Source of the DNA: Entophlyctis helioformis
Lineage: Eukaryota; Chytridiomycota; Chytridiomycetes; Chytridiales; Chytriomycetaceae
Reading direction: 5' to 3'
NCBI GenBank assembly: GCA_025526915.1
Contig: JAHLKH010000026.1
Coordinates: forward strand, 62,001-126,000
Length of the DNA stretch: 64,000 nucleotides
The first letter of the stretch is position 1. Each line of letters starts with the position of its first letter. The translations under genes were made by a program, and so were the position numbers. Shown here in pieces: positions 9,844 to 21,506 of the stretch. Below the pieces are notes generated by a model. The model made no database searches, was not told where the DNA came from, and saw nothing but the letters and a program-made list of their open reading frames with translations.

Positions 9844-12613
9844 CTACTTGCCATCTGCCAGTGTCAGCTCGATGATCGTGCGGTTCTTGATGAGCGACAT
9901 GTTGGGCCATGTCGACTGCTCGCCCTTGACGATCCAGTAGCTGAGCGACGCAAACGTCGGATTGCTAAAGATGGTGTAAAAGTCCTGTAAAGGCCATGCC
10001 ATGTCAGCATTCAGAGCATGTGCGCATGCACACGGCATGCATGCTCGCCATACCATGGACGACAGCTGCGGGGCAATCGTGACGTGTCCCTGCGCTTTTT
10101 GGCCAAACAACGCTTGGATACTCTGTGGAACGATACCCATCTCGCCGAGCTGTTGTTGCACGCATGGTCAGCACAACCGCATGCCATGGCTGAAGGACCG
10201 CAACAGCCAAGCGAGATGCCGCGACTCACTTGGTTCATGCGGTGGCGGACTTCGTTGTGGATCATGTGCATCACCATGCTGGCGGTGCTCTCGTTCTCGT
10301 TGCGCGGGCCGCGCGCTTCGAGGAATGGTACAATGTATGGACTCGCCTGCGACACAATAAAGTGATTGACGTTGAACAGCTCGGCCAGACGCGCTTCGGG
10401 CGACTCGCTGTCGGCAAACCACGTGCATATACCCAGCGGTCAGTCAGTTGTGAATAGCAGCGACCCGAAGCGAGCAAGTGTCGCTCACCTGCCATGGCCC
10501 GTGTGGTTCCACTTGATGCCTATTTACATGAAAACCGTCAGATAAAGTCAACGCACCACAAACACATGCTTCTTACTGGATGGACTCCAAATGAAAATGT
10601 GGCCGCCGCGGTCCTTGGCAAGCAGATCGACAGACTTGTACAGGCCCATTACAGACACGGATGCACAAGCAGCACTGCGAATGAGCTGCAAACCGAGTGG
10701 GTCAGCGCACGATCTCCATGCCAAGCAATGCAAAGCCAACGCATGTCCGGCATGCTACTCACCACATTCGGTGCAGTGAGGTAGTTGAGAACCTGCGGCA
10801 CTTCGTTCTTGCGCGAAGAGTTCACCGTGATGTTGAGCACGCGGTGTGTGCGCTGGTACGCCTCCTCAAACGTCAGGTCACCCAGGTTAGACCGCACACA
10901 GTCTTCAAGCACCTTGACGTCCATCAAGTATCCTGTGCATGACAATCGGGTCCCATTGCCACCATCAGCATTCAGCATTCGTTGGCACAACGGCAATCAT
11001 CCGCTTGGCTACTTGCCATGCTTGAGCAGACGTGAAATCTTGCGAGTGATGCTGCCACGCTTGTCCTTGCTCGAAAACGCCTTGAGATCGATGCCATCTG
11101 GCAAGAAAATAGACTGTTGATGCGATCAGCGTCAGCAAGAGGATCGGCAGTCTGCCACTGGAGACAGACGTAACGGCGAGGATAGGCTGCGTACAGGAAG
11201 CTCGTCATCGGTGTGGATGCAGACCAGTGCAGCAATGAGCGCGCCGACAGACGAGCCGCTGATGATGCGCGGGAGAAGGCCCTGCTCGACCAGAGCCTTG
11301 ACAACACCAAGATGGCACATGCCGAATGTGGCGCCGCCATGAAGTAGCAGAGCCGTGTTGCCAAAGCTCTGGCGCGTGTCGTTGAACAGCTCCCACTTTT
11401 GGTGGAGCGTCAGCCCTGGATAGTTTGTGTCGCACAGGTAGTCGAGCTGGAAGACAACTTCTTCGAGGTAGTCCTCAATGAGCGCCTTGGTTCTGCGTGC
11501 AAGCCCAGCAGACGCGTCAGTGCACGCCGTCGCTGGTGTGCGCTGCCAGCCACGACCCACCCCGTGAAGGACTGCGAGAACAGGCGGACGTCGCTGAGAC
11601 CGCCCAGATTGCGCAGCAGACCTGGCCAGCAGAGGCAAAGCGTCAGAGACAAGCCTATGCCAGACGCGTCGCGCCAAGCCATGCTCGGCCACGCTGGCTT
11701 GCGACTGCGAAGCACGGCAGCAGAGACGAACCCGAGCGCAGCAGGTAGATCATGGCGGTCACATCGTCGGCCTCGCGCGCCGTCCGCAGGCTGTGCAGCC
11801 GCGAGTAGATGAGGCCGTGGTCGTACAGGTTGGTCGCCTGCGTGACCTTCCACAGGTGGTTGCCTGCACAGGCGGGTCAGTGGCTGTCTGTCTCTCGCTT
11901 CGCCTGGCGCGTCTCACCGTGAAGCCTGGATGCAGCCACGCACACGAGTCAGTCCATGCTGCAATGCGAGACAATCCAGCGCATGCGAGACGCACATGTC
12001 CAGCTCAGAGGCAATCGCAAGCCACTGCTCGTACGTCTGCGCGATCGACAGCCGCTCTAACAGCATCTCGTCGGGATCGCGAGCGTTGAAGTGCGTGACG
12101 AAGCGGGTCCACAAGAAGTACACGAGCTGCGAGACAGTGTGAGACAGCGTGAGACAGCCAGTCGGTGGTTGCGTGAGACAGTCGTGGCCCAACAGCCACA
12201 AACAGGCCCCTGTGTCGCTGCACTCACATCCAGCATCGTCATGATGGCGCCGAGACTGGGCCGAAGCGTCAACAGCAGAGCATCGCAGGCCAGTGCATCG
12301 CAGGCCAGCGCATCGCAGGCCAGTGTGTGCAAGGTCAGCCAGCCAGCCTGTTGCACCTTCACGTGTCGGTTTCAGACGTACACCTTGTCGGCTGCCCAGG
12401 CAACCCAGCGGACAACAAAGCGGATGAGGATGCCTGGCACTGCCGGCTGTGGTGCCGTTGCCGTTGCTGCTGCTGCTGTGGGTGCTGCAGGCACAGCTGC
12501 TGCTGATGCCGCTCCATCGTCTGCCGTCGTTGCGCTGGACGATGCCCGAGACAGCGGCTGCCCAGTTTGACCTGCGAAAGCATCGACTTGGCGAGCGAAT
12601 CATGCCATATCAT
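9844..12613 (-). CDS. Patatin-domain triacylglycerol lipase (Tgl3/4/5 family)
   Basis: Lipid-droplet triacylglycerol lipase with an N-terminal DUF3336-type region and a patatin domain. Fourteen exons were placed. A hydrophobic segment (GILIRFVVRWVAWAA) precedes NARDPDEMLLERLSIAQTYEQW. The patatin core shows LLLHGGATFGMCHLGVVKAL and the serine-nucleophile motif GSSVGALIAAL (GxSxG). Downstream blocks RTHRVLNITV, IKWNHTGHG and FLEARGPRNENESTASMVM are typical of the Tgl group. An exon of only 8 bases (11918..11925) is needed to keep phase. One GC-AG intron (10933..11016) was used. The first exon needs one extra base near 12571 to join start ATG 12613 to the rest; with it the total is 570 residues. 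The start is therefore the least certain part. It shares promoter copy A with the membrane-protein gene. Confidence 0.87.
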
Positions 12614-12995
12614 GACCAACGAGTCAGCAGCCTACATCGACGGCCAGCGGACGGTCTGTATCTGCGAGCATGCCACATCGCCTACCTCGACTGCCCAGCG
12701 GCCCGTTGCGTTGAATGAGAGGATCGCGGATTCGATTCATTGACGCAGGAAGTGGCTGGATGGAATCCGTGTCACGTGAGAAGGCACGTGACTGGATGCT
12801 TTCAAGGTGTGTCTGCGAGTGTGCCAGGGAGAGCGGCCAGTGTACCAGCAGCAGATGCCACTGTGCGATCGTCTGGGCCATCAGCGAGTGCCAGCAGTGT
12901 CTGCATGCTCAAGCTCGGCCAATCAGAGGCGGACTCGAAACCAGATCGAGGCGAGCAACTTCGGCTTGGCGGTCGTTCGACAAACCACACACAAA
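12604..12995. promoter_or_regulatory. Bidirectional promoter cassette, copy A
   Basis: This divergent spacer is nearly identical, in inverted orientation, to 22918-23316. Landmarks are GACGGCCAGCGGAC at 12639-12652, ATCTGCGAGCATGCCAC at 12660-12676, and a block at 12745-12792 made of GCAGGAAGTGGCTGGATGGA followed by a paired GTCACGTG/CACGTGAC dyad. The same landmarks recur at two further divergent promoters. Left gene is the lipase, right gene the membrane protein. It also contains a 43-codon open frame (12611-12742, + strand, starting MTNESAAYID) conserved in copy B. Confidence 0.75.
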
Positions 12996-13001
12996 GACGC
13001 A

Positions 13002-13760
13002 ATGCACGGCCTGTGGTACCAACGCACCTGGCTCGACCTTGGCCGCGAAGCCATCATACACGCCGTGCTGTCGCTGCTCTACGTGCCCGCATGGCAGATC
13101 AAGTGCGCCACATCCATGGTCATCATCACGCTCATCGGCCTGCAGCATCTGGCCTCGCTGTTTGTCCACCCTGACGGCTTCCTGCCGCCCTACATTGTGC
13201 TGCCTGGCGCTGCGCTGCTCGGCACCATGGGCTACATCCGCGGCTCTCGGCTGCTGTTCTTTGTGGGTCTCTACTCGGTCGTGTCCAAGTACGAGTTCAT
13301 CCGCCTCGTTTCGCACTCCACGCGGGCGTCCATGGGCTCGTTCGCCGACACGTTCAACGAGCTGCTCAAGCTCGGCGTCGCTGCGACTGTCTGGGCCGTG
13401 TTTGCCTTTGTGCTGCCCTTTGCGACCCTGGAGCGCGCAGTCTACCGCCTGATCATCAGGAAGCCGCTGCCAAAGAGGCGGCCGCAGTACTGGTTCTCGG
13501 AGATTGCCTGTCTCTGCCCTTGGCTCGCACCGCCCTCTGGACAACGCTGGCACCGTGTCCGTACTCGCGGAGATGCCGATGGAGACGTTGGCGGCGATGA
13601 CAGTCTGCAGGATGGCGAAGGAGACCCAGACAAGGAAGACGCTGGCGGTTATGGAAACGGGGGCGGAAGCAGCGATTGGTTTCAAGGCACTGCCCGTGCG
13701 CGTGGTGCAGGCAACGACGTCGAAATGGCGGACCAATCGCGGCCACAAGCCGCTGCATAG
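13002..13760 (+). CDS. Multipass membrane protein of unknown function
   Basis: I do not recognise this gene. A single exon encodes 252 residues starting MHGLWYQRTWLDLGREAII. Hydrophobic stretches near residues 16-30, 38-54, 63-79, 83-95 and 126-141 suggest four or five membrane spans. They are followed by a basic loop (IRKPLPKRRPQYW) and a glycine, aspartate and glutamine-rich tail that looks disordered and cytosolic or lumenal. The ATG is chosen because everything upstream to 12604 is conserved with the promoter of an unrelated gene at 22.9 kb, where the start falls at the equivalent place. The frame stays open upstream to about 12807, so a longer product is possible but unlikely. No introns are needed, which is unusual for this window. 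Confidence 0.6.
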   Translation: MHGLWYQRTWLDLGREAIIHAVLSLLYVPAWQIKCATSMVIITLIGLQHLASLFVHPDGFLPPYIVLPGAALLGTMGYIRGSRLLFFVGLYSVVSKYEFIRLVSHSTRASMGSFADTFNELLKLGVAATVWAVFAFVLPFATLERAVYRLIIRKPLPKRRPQYWFSEIACLCPWLAPPSGQRWHRVRTRGDADGDVGGDDSLQDGEGDPDKEDAGGYGNGGGSSDWFQGTARARGAGNDVEMADQSRPQAAA

Positions 13761-13951
13761 GTCCCGATGCGTGCATCTCTTTCATTCCCCAGAGGATCAC
13801 TGCCCAACAGACGACAAGTACATTTGCAGCTGTGCGAGTCGCTGCTCGATCTTGTCCGCCGCGTCAGATCCAGCCCTCGCACCATTACGCTGCTTACGCG
13901 TGCATGTCATGCTGTCAGATCATCCTGCAAGCACCACTATAAATGTACATA

Positions 13952-16448
13952 TTAATCTCTTACCGTCTGTGTCGCTGGATGCCGTTCTGCGGCTGCCGCA
14001 GACGTTGTTTGCACGCGTCCACTGGGCCGGCTGGTGTCAAACCCAAAGTCGTCCAGACTGCCCGTGTTGGCGTTCCTGCCACTCGGCAATCGAGCCAATG
14101 GCTGCCGAGCCGTGGCTTGGTACCGACTGTATCCGTCAAAGTCATCATCCGAATCCAGCGCGCTTGGTTTGTGCTTTGGCTTGCGAGTCGTTTCTGTGAT
14201 TTCCACCTGTCAGCCTCGGATCACGCTTCCAACAGCACGCAGTCTGCATTGCATCACCCACTCTTTGCTGGCGCAGAGATGGTCGATGATGATAACGACG
14301 CGCGCTGCACTGGTCCAAGTGCTGTTGATGCCACGGATGAGCTGCGCGACAGATTGCGCGACACGGACCCTACAGACGGATCGCGACTATTGATGGCGAG
14401 ACGGCATGGGTAAGATGCTTGCAACCATGCATAGCAGCAACAAATCAACTCTCTGCTTACCTGCGCGACCGACGGTCAGACAGCTTGCGATCTCTATCAG
14501 CCACATATTGAGTGGGATCAAATCGCCGAAACGGCGACACGGATGCAGCCACTCGCCTGTAACAGCATCGCAGCCAATCAGAACATGCGTTGGAGGGCAT
14601 GGTGTTGGGTCATTCCTTGCCATTCCATGCCATGCCACTTACTCGTTCAGCTTCTTCTCGGACTTGGCTTTGCGAGCTGGCACTGGATATGCTCGCAGCG
14701 CCAGCAATGGCTCAGACTTGATGACCTTGTATCCACTCCTGCAATGAAAGATGGACACGGTCAGAAAACAGTCGTGACGGCATTGGTGCAGGATGCAGCA
14801 AGATAAGGGCTAACCTGTCTCCAAGTGGCACTCTGCGGCTGCTGATGCTTGTGCTTGTGCCTGTGCTGGTAGCGCTCTTTGCAGAGCCTGCAGATGCAGA
14901 TCGCTCGCGACGCGCGGCACTGTGTCCGGCACTCTGATCTCGTGCGCTGGCTGCTCGTGTCTTGCTGCCCTGGCTTCCTCGCCGCAATGCCGACTCTTGT
15001 CTGGAAAGCGATGTGGCTGCCTTTGATCTTGTCCCTTGGCCATGTTCCTGCATGCCCAGTGTTGATGAATGGGATTGGACTCGTCGTTTGCATACTGCGA
15101 ATGGCGGTGGTTACCTGCAAGTAGTCTAGCACGCTCTGAACTGTCCGATGCAGGTCGCCATATGCTACAGGCTGACATGGTACGCAGAATCAGCAGTCAT
15201 TGCAATGTTCATGTCTGGCAAACTCAAAGCGGATGCGATCGCGACCTACACTGAACCTCTCAATGGGATACCGCCGCAGTGTCTCCTTGAGCCGCCGTCT
15301 CGCATTGGTAATGACCTGCAGCATGCGATCTGTCTCGAGTTGGCTGTCCATCGAGGCACTGCCATCAACACTGTGTCATTCCTACGCATCATATCCATAT
15401 GCAACCAACCTGCTGTCCGCTTTCCGCCCATCGTGCCTGGATTCCTGTGCGGCCTTGATCTGGTATCGCAGTTTATCGTTTTCTTTGAGAACCTGCACTC
15501 GACAGTCGGCGATTAGTAACGCAGCAGACTCGAGGGAAGGCAGCTAGAGGTACACACCATGGAAAGCTCTTCCAGCAGCTGCCTGTTGCGCGTTGCAAGA
15601 ACCTCATTATCGGCAGCAGCGGCAGCAGCAGCAGAGGACGAGTAGGATTGCCCACTCGCATGGCCAGCTGATTGGCGCGAATCCAAGACAAGCGGCAACG
15701 GATAGTGCACTCTATTCGCAAACAGCAACGTCAGCCTTGACATCAACGCGAGAGCACCTATACCCGATGCAACTCACCTGTCAAACGCGACTGCATAGGT
15801 AACTATCAAGTACATTCGCGTGTCGCTGGCTGCTTTGGATGGCGGCCCTGAGGATGCCGTGCCGCGAACCGTCTCCAGATCCTGGGTCGTCAGCAGATCC
15901 AGCGCCACTGTCGCATTCGGCTGCCAAACGATCAGCCAGTATTCACCAATGCGAGAGTCGACATCTGGCACGGCAATCCCATCCCATCCAACCTTTTGCA
16001 TGGCCGTCAAGAGCATCTCGACAAAGATTGGGAACCGCTTGTAGTTTCCAGTCTTCTTGGTGACCTCTTCGATATCTGACCATTGCCCACAGCATGCATG
16101 TAAGCGTCAGCATCGTGTTGGACATGCAAGAGCCGCACGGCCAGATCCAGCCGTCATTGACGAACAGGCTGCTGGAAACTCTGAGCTCCAAGAGCTTCCC
16201 GCCGAGCCAGTCTGGGGCGGCTGGCCTTGCTGTGCCGACTCGATCTCTTCAAGACAGATGCGCAGAACGCCGCCGCCTGATCCATCCTGCGCTGCTTGTC
16301 CGCCGCCAGCTCCATCGTGAGCGTCGTGTCGCTGGATGCCGTTGGAGTTTATGCTGCCAGAGTCGCTGTCTGCTATTGCGCCAGAGACCGTCAAGCGAAA
16401 CGAGCGGCCCTTGAAGCGCAGCTGCACACGCTGCTCAAAAGCGACCAT
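13952..16448 (-). CDS. CCDC61: CCDC61/VFL3 basal-body protein (XRCC4-superfamily head domain)
   Basis: Centriole and basal-body protein needed to anchor and orient flagella in algae and animals. Eleven exons (16166..16448, 15778..16075, 15558..15711, 15410..15492, 15250..15370, 15115..15171, 14815..15047, 14643..14738, 14461..14556, 14262..14386, 13952..14193) give 595 residues. The head domain shows EFPAAYIEEVTKKTGNYKRF, VALDLLTTQDLE and MYLIVTYAVAFDRVHYPLPL, the diagnostic CCDC61 order. A coiled coil (VLKENDKLRYQIKAAQESR) and a serine/arginine-rich region follow. The family C-terminal block appears as SPFRRFDPTQYVADRDRK. An insertion of about 20 residues (WDGIAVPDVDSRIGEYWLIV) lies within the head. 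All joins keep phase. It is divergent from VPS52, with 111 bases between start codons. Confidence 0.9.
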
Positions 16449-16559
16449 GTCCTCGGTCTGCGTGTGTGTGTCTGCGTGTGTGCGTCTGCGTGTCCGAGTG
16501 TCTGTCTGTGGTTGCAGGCAGCTCGTCCACGTCTTTGTCGACTGTTCGGCAACGTTGAG

Positions 16560-19500
16560 ATGCTCGACGCGATTCCTCCTCCTGCTGCTGCTCCTGCTGT
16601 TGGTGGCGAGCAAAGTGCCGCAGGTCAGGGTGCCAAGGAGGGCGAGCATGTCGAGTCGCCCATCCAGGCAGTGCTCTTTCGCATGCTGGCCGAAGCGCCG
16701 GTACGCATCGCTTGCCGGTTTCCAGCGACTGTTCGCCATGCGCACCGACTGTCCAAGCAATCGAATCTGGCTGATACTGCAATGGCACTCGCTCCGACTT
16801 GCAGCAGCAGCAGCAGCCAGCTGGCGATGACCAGCAGCCAGCATCGAGCACGCTCGGCAGCACCACTACTCCTGGGTTTGACTATGAGATCTCGTTTGAC
16901 GAAGTCGACGGTGCGTCTGTCTGCATTTCAGCCATCGACGGCGCAAGGTCCGATCGCCAGCTGACTGCAGATGCATGGCTCCGACCACAGACCGCATCAC
17001 CGAGTTTCAAGAAGACACCCTTGTCAAGGAGGCCTTTTCCAAGGTGCCACCGACTTGATGTGCTGCGTTCCAGCGAGAATGCACATCTGATCCATCTGAT
17101 CCGTCGTGCTATGGCTGGCCCAGGGTGTCAACCTGCGAGAATACGCCAAGCAGATCGAGAGTGACCTCGGTCTGATCGAAGACGCACACGTTCTTGACTG
17201 TCAGTCGCCTGCATCGTACATGCTCTTGCAGTTTGGATACAGACGGCTGACATGGCCGTTGTTGATTTGCAGACATCCGGCAGATCCACAACCTGATCAA
17301 GCTGCATGGCCAGATCCAAGAATGCGACTCGCTGCTGGAAGGAATGGAGACTCTGCTTCGTGGCCACCAAGAGCACCTTGGATCGATCAATGACGAGATC
17401 AGCGTGCTCCAAGAGCAGTCGCGATCCATGACTATCCGTCTGCGCAACCGCCATGTATGTGCCGGCTTCACCACCATGAATGGATATTGCCACTGCATGG
17501 AGGTGTGGCTGATGATCGTGCTCCGCACTAGGCCACGCAAATGTCGCTGTTTGAACTCCTCGAGGGCACGGTTGTGTCACCCGACCTCATCAGGTACGCT
17601 TGGCGAATGTTTAACCCGTCTGATACGCTACAATGTTTGCTGACGCTTGGCCAATGCATATAGGAAGATCTTTGAGGGCGAGATCAACGAGTTCTTCCTG
17701 CAGCATCTTGCGGATCTGAACAAGAAGATGGCGTATGTCAAGAGCCGCCAGGAAAAGAAGATTCGCGGGTTCAAGGACGTTGGCCCCGAGCTGGAGCGGC
17801 TGCGTATGAAGGTTTGGGGCATCGCATGCCGTTCATTCCCTGGACGCATTCACGTGTGGCTGATCCTCGCGCACTCGCATTGGCGACGGCAGGCAGCAGA
17901 AAAGATTCGCGACTTTTTGCTCAAGAAGATCGAGTCGCTCAAGACACCCAACACAAACATCACGTTCATCCAGCAGAGCGTGTTTCTCAAGTACAAAGAA
18001 CTGTACTGGTTCCTCATGGAGCGGTACAGCGACGTGGCGCTTGAAGTGCATGCCAACTATGTGGTTACAGTCTCAAGCTACCTGTCTGCTTCGTTTGAAA
18101 AGTACATCAAGTCCATCACCAAGTTCCAGGTTTGTCCATTGCCACTGCATGTTCGATAGCATGCACTGGGCAAAGTACTCACTCCCACCTTGGGCAGACG
18201 GTCATTGCCGACAAGCTGGATCTGATTGGCTGCGAGGAGAGTGCCAAGCGAGGTGTGTGGCTAAATGCTTTCCCTACAGTGCACTATATGCGCGAGCGTG
18301 GAATGACACGGCCTGCAATCAACTGCCAGGACTGTTCACGGGCCGCCTGGCTCTCAAGGACAAGAGCAACGTGTTTACTCTTGGCGACCGCGTCTACGTG
18401 CTCATGAGCCCCGATCTGACATTATCCTTCCGCATATCGCCGAAGAGAAGAACATGGTGCGAGATGGAGACCATGCTCTCTCGCGACAGCGGTGGCAGGC
18501 TGGCGTGACTGACTCTCGGCGGCTGCCATGCCCACCAGAAATACTCGTACGAGTCCATTTTCAAGTCCATCAGTCGGCTGCTGCTGGACAATGCGTGCTC
18601 CGAGTACATATTCACCACAGAGTTTTTCGCTGGCGCCAAGACCAAGCACCCGATCGAAGTTCCGGGCGTGGTGTTCACCGAAGTCTTTGACCAAACGCTC
18701 AAGTTCATCCAGGTGCGTGTTTTCTTGTCAATGGTCGCGTGCACCTTGCAATGCCTCCCATGATACTCATCCGGTCACTTTCTGGCGTGCACAGGCAACG
18801 ATCAAGAGCCAGATCGACAGCAGCTTTGATGCGGTTGGCATTCTCATCTGCATCCGCATCAACGCACAAAACATCCGTATCATGCAGAAACGCAGAATCC
18901 CTGCGCTGGAGAGCTTCCTCAACATCCTCAACATCCTGCTGTGGCCGCGTTTCCAGGCGATTATCGACCTGCACATTGACTCTCTTAAGAAGGCTGTCGC
19001 GGGCAAGCTACTGCCCACAAAGGACGTGCATCCACACTATGTATGCCACGGCTGTATGGTTGCAGATCTGGCTGCAAGCAGCTGATAGAGATGCATGGCT
19101 GTGCTTGGCAATCCCCAGATTATGCGGCGATACGCCGAGTTTAGCGCGTCTATCCTGACACTCAACCAAGGCTATGACGATGCACTGCTTGTCAACAGGT
19201 ATGTGCATATGCGATGGCTGAGTCACAGTCGAGTCGCTTTGCATTGTGGTTTACACTGATTGCGGCTGATGCTCGACACAGTCTGTCGCGCCTGCGTGGC
19301 GAGGTCGAGAGCCTGCTGAGCAAGATGACGGCCGAGTTCCCCAACAAGAAGATGCGGCTCATTTTCCAGATCAACAACATTGATCTGGTCGTGTCGATCC
19401 TGAGCGTAAGCCTCGGGCAGCTGCGATGGGCATGCATGGATCTGACGATATGAAGGACGCGATGAATGGCAATGGCAGGAATATTCAGCGAGCTCGTTTG

Positions 19501-20115
19501 ATCACGAGAAGCAGCACTTTGACACTGCACTCAAGGACCGCATGTCAGAGTTTGTGGAGGACGAGCTGCAGCAGTGCATGGGTGCCATGATGGGCTTTGT
19601 TGCCCAGCACGAGACGGCGGCCAACCTGTCCAATGTCGATGCAGGTAAGACCGCATGCAAGGTCCATGGCGGGTGCAATCAAGGATGCCAGGAGACATGC
19701 TGACGTTGGCATGATCTGCAGACAAGTTTGAGCGGATCGCGGCCGAGTTCAACAACACCTGGAAGTCGTCCATCAACGCCATGAACAACTCGATCATCCA
19801 AGCGTTCCCCAACTTCCAGAACGGCGCGCGTATCCTGCACGCTGCACTCACGCAGCTCCTGCTGTACTATCGCCGCTTCTTGACATGCTGGGAGCGGCGC
19901 TTCAACGGCATCAAGCCCAAGGTGCAGCCCGTCGGCATCCAGAGCTTGATGGTCGAGATCAAAAAGTTCAAGTGGGTCTCGAGTGCACATGCTGCTGTGG
20001 GCTGCTGTGGCGTCTGCAGGCTGCTGTTCCTGCTGGTTTGTATGGCCAGACTGACCCGGCTCGCTTGTTGCTCTCGCTTGTTGTGCTCTTACACCGCAGG
20101 TCAAACTTTCAGTGA
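16560..20115 (+). CDS. VPS52: VPS52, GARP tethering complex subunit
   Basis: Coiled-coil subunit of the GARP complex, which tethers endosome-derived vesicles at the trans-Golgi network. Seventeen exons give 747 residues if one base is restored. The Vps52 signature is visible: GVNLREYAKQIESDL, HGQIQECDSLLEGMETLLRG, LGSINDEISVLQEQS and FEGEINEFFLQHLADLNKKM. C-terminal blocks KYSYESIFKSISRLLLDNACSE and FFAGAKTKHPIEV follow, and the last exon has only 16 bases. Near 18418-18422 a single-base loss shifts the frame within SPDLT-IILPHIAEEKNM; the family sequence continues in the next frame. The N-terminus (MLDAIPPPAAAP) is low complexity, so the start is moderately certain. The stop is 92 bases from the cofilin start and is followed by an AATAAA. 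Confidence 0.92.
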
Positions 20116-20207
20116 CCAGCGCTGGATCTGCTCAACCCGCTGAATCTCGCGGCAATAAAAGCGGGCCTTGCTGGTTGGCGCTCAACCCATCATCGTAAAC
20201 CTCCGAA

Positions 20208-21506
20208 ATGGTCAGTCAGCCATCCCGCCCGTCTCTCGCCCGCCTCCCGCCGGCGACCGACGCAGCTGCCGCGACGGCCAGACACACGGACGCCAGCATG
20301 GACCGCATGCCATGCAGCCAGCCATGCAGCCAGCCAGCCAGCCATACTGCAGCAGCACACCTGCCCAGACACACCGATGCGTCTGTGGCACGCCTGCAAA
20401 GCTTGTCCGGCCGGCGGCACATGCTGTGGCTCAAGCCCTGGTCCCGGCCGTCCTGCTGCCTGTCTGAGCTGTCTGCCTGCCTGTCTGCCTGTCTATCTGC
20501 CCGCCTGAGCTGTTGCTGTCTGCATGTGCCGCCCTTCCCCGCCCCGCTCCCGTGTCCATCTGCTGCCGTTGCCTGCTCATCCTGCCGGCTGTGTTTGCGC
20601 CTGGTGGACAGCCTCCGCTGGCGGTGTCTGGCTTGGCGCTCGCCCCTTTCCCACTCCCGCCCGCTTGGCTGTTGCCTCGCCCGCCGCTCCTCCGCGTCAT
20701 GCATCTTGCCACGATCCGCCCAAGCAAGCGCGTCTGGCTTGGCTGGCATCGCTTGGAGGGCATCGCTTGCCTGCTGCCACACTCGCTGCTGCTCCCCCAA
20801 CCCAACCGCCGAACCTCCCACTCACACCATCGCTGTCGGCACTTGGTCATCGTCTCCACAGTCCAGTGGTGTTACCGTCAACGATGCTGCCGTCGAGGCT
20901 TACCAGGACCTCAAGCTCAAGAAGAAGTTCCGCTTCATCGTCTACAAGATGAGCGACGACAACCGAGAGATTGTCATTGACAAGACATTCGAAAAGGCAA
21001 CCTATGACGACTTTGTTGCCTCTCTCCCCCCGAACGAGTGCCGCTACGCCGTCTTTGACTTCCAGTACGAGACATCGGGCGAGGGACAACGCAACAAGCT
21101 GCTCTTCTACACCTGGTAAGTGCATTCAGATCTTCGCATCCTCTTGGCCAAGGCATTTCCACCGCCTCGGCTTGCCGCTGACATGACCATCTCTTCGGCT
21201 CTCTGTTCTACCTTGCTTTTTGACCTCTTTCCCTTGCTAGGTCCCCCGACTCTTCCAAGATCAAGCAGAAGATGCTCTACGCTGCCAGCAAAGACGCTCT
21301 TCGCAAGAAGCTCGACGGCATTTACACCGAGATCCAGTGCACGGACCTGTCCGAGGTCAGCCACGAGACCGTCCTCGACAAGGTATGATGAGCATGGTTG
21401 AACCAAGACGGCCATACCAAGCGATCGGACATTCGTTACTGACTGGCGCTGTCTGCCGTTGCTGTGCCCATCTGTCGTTCAATAGGTCACCCGCATGACC
21501 AGCTAA
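20208..21506 (+). CDS. COF1: Cofilin/ADF actin-depolymerising protein
   Basis: Small actin-severing protein of the ADF-homology fold. Exon 1 is just the ATG (20208..20210); exons 20862..21115, 21241..21382 and 21486..21506 follow, giving 139 residues. The N-terminus MSSGVTVNDAAVEAYQDLKL keeps the regulatory serine after the initiator Met. YKMSDDNREIVIDK, CRYAVFDFQYE, KLLFYTWSPDSSKIKQKMLYAASKD-type blocks and a short VTRMTS tail match fungal cofilin. An intron directly after the start codon is common in fungal and animal cofilins, but at 651 bases this one is far longer than most introns here and is rich in CAGC and CTGCC runs. It converges with the cap methyltransferase gene. Confidence 0.95.

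Noticed and set aside
12639..12740. tRNA- or SINE-like A and B boxes in the promoter cassette (GGCCAGCGG and GGATTCGATTC)
   Set aside because: No acceptor or T-stem pairing, and the B-box-like part is absent from copies C and D while the 17-base motif is kept.
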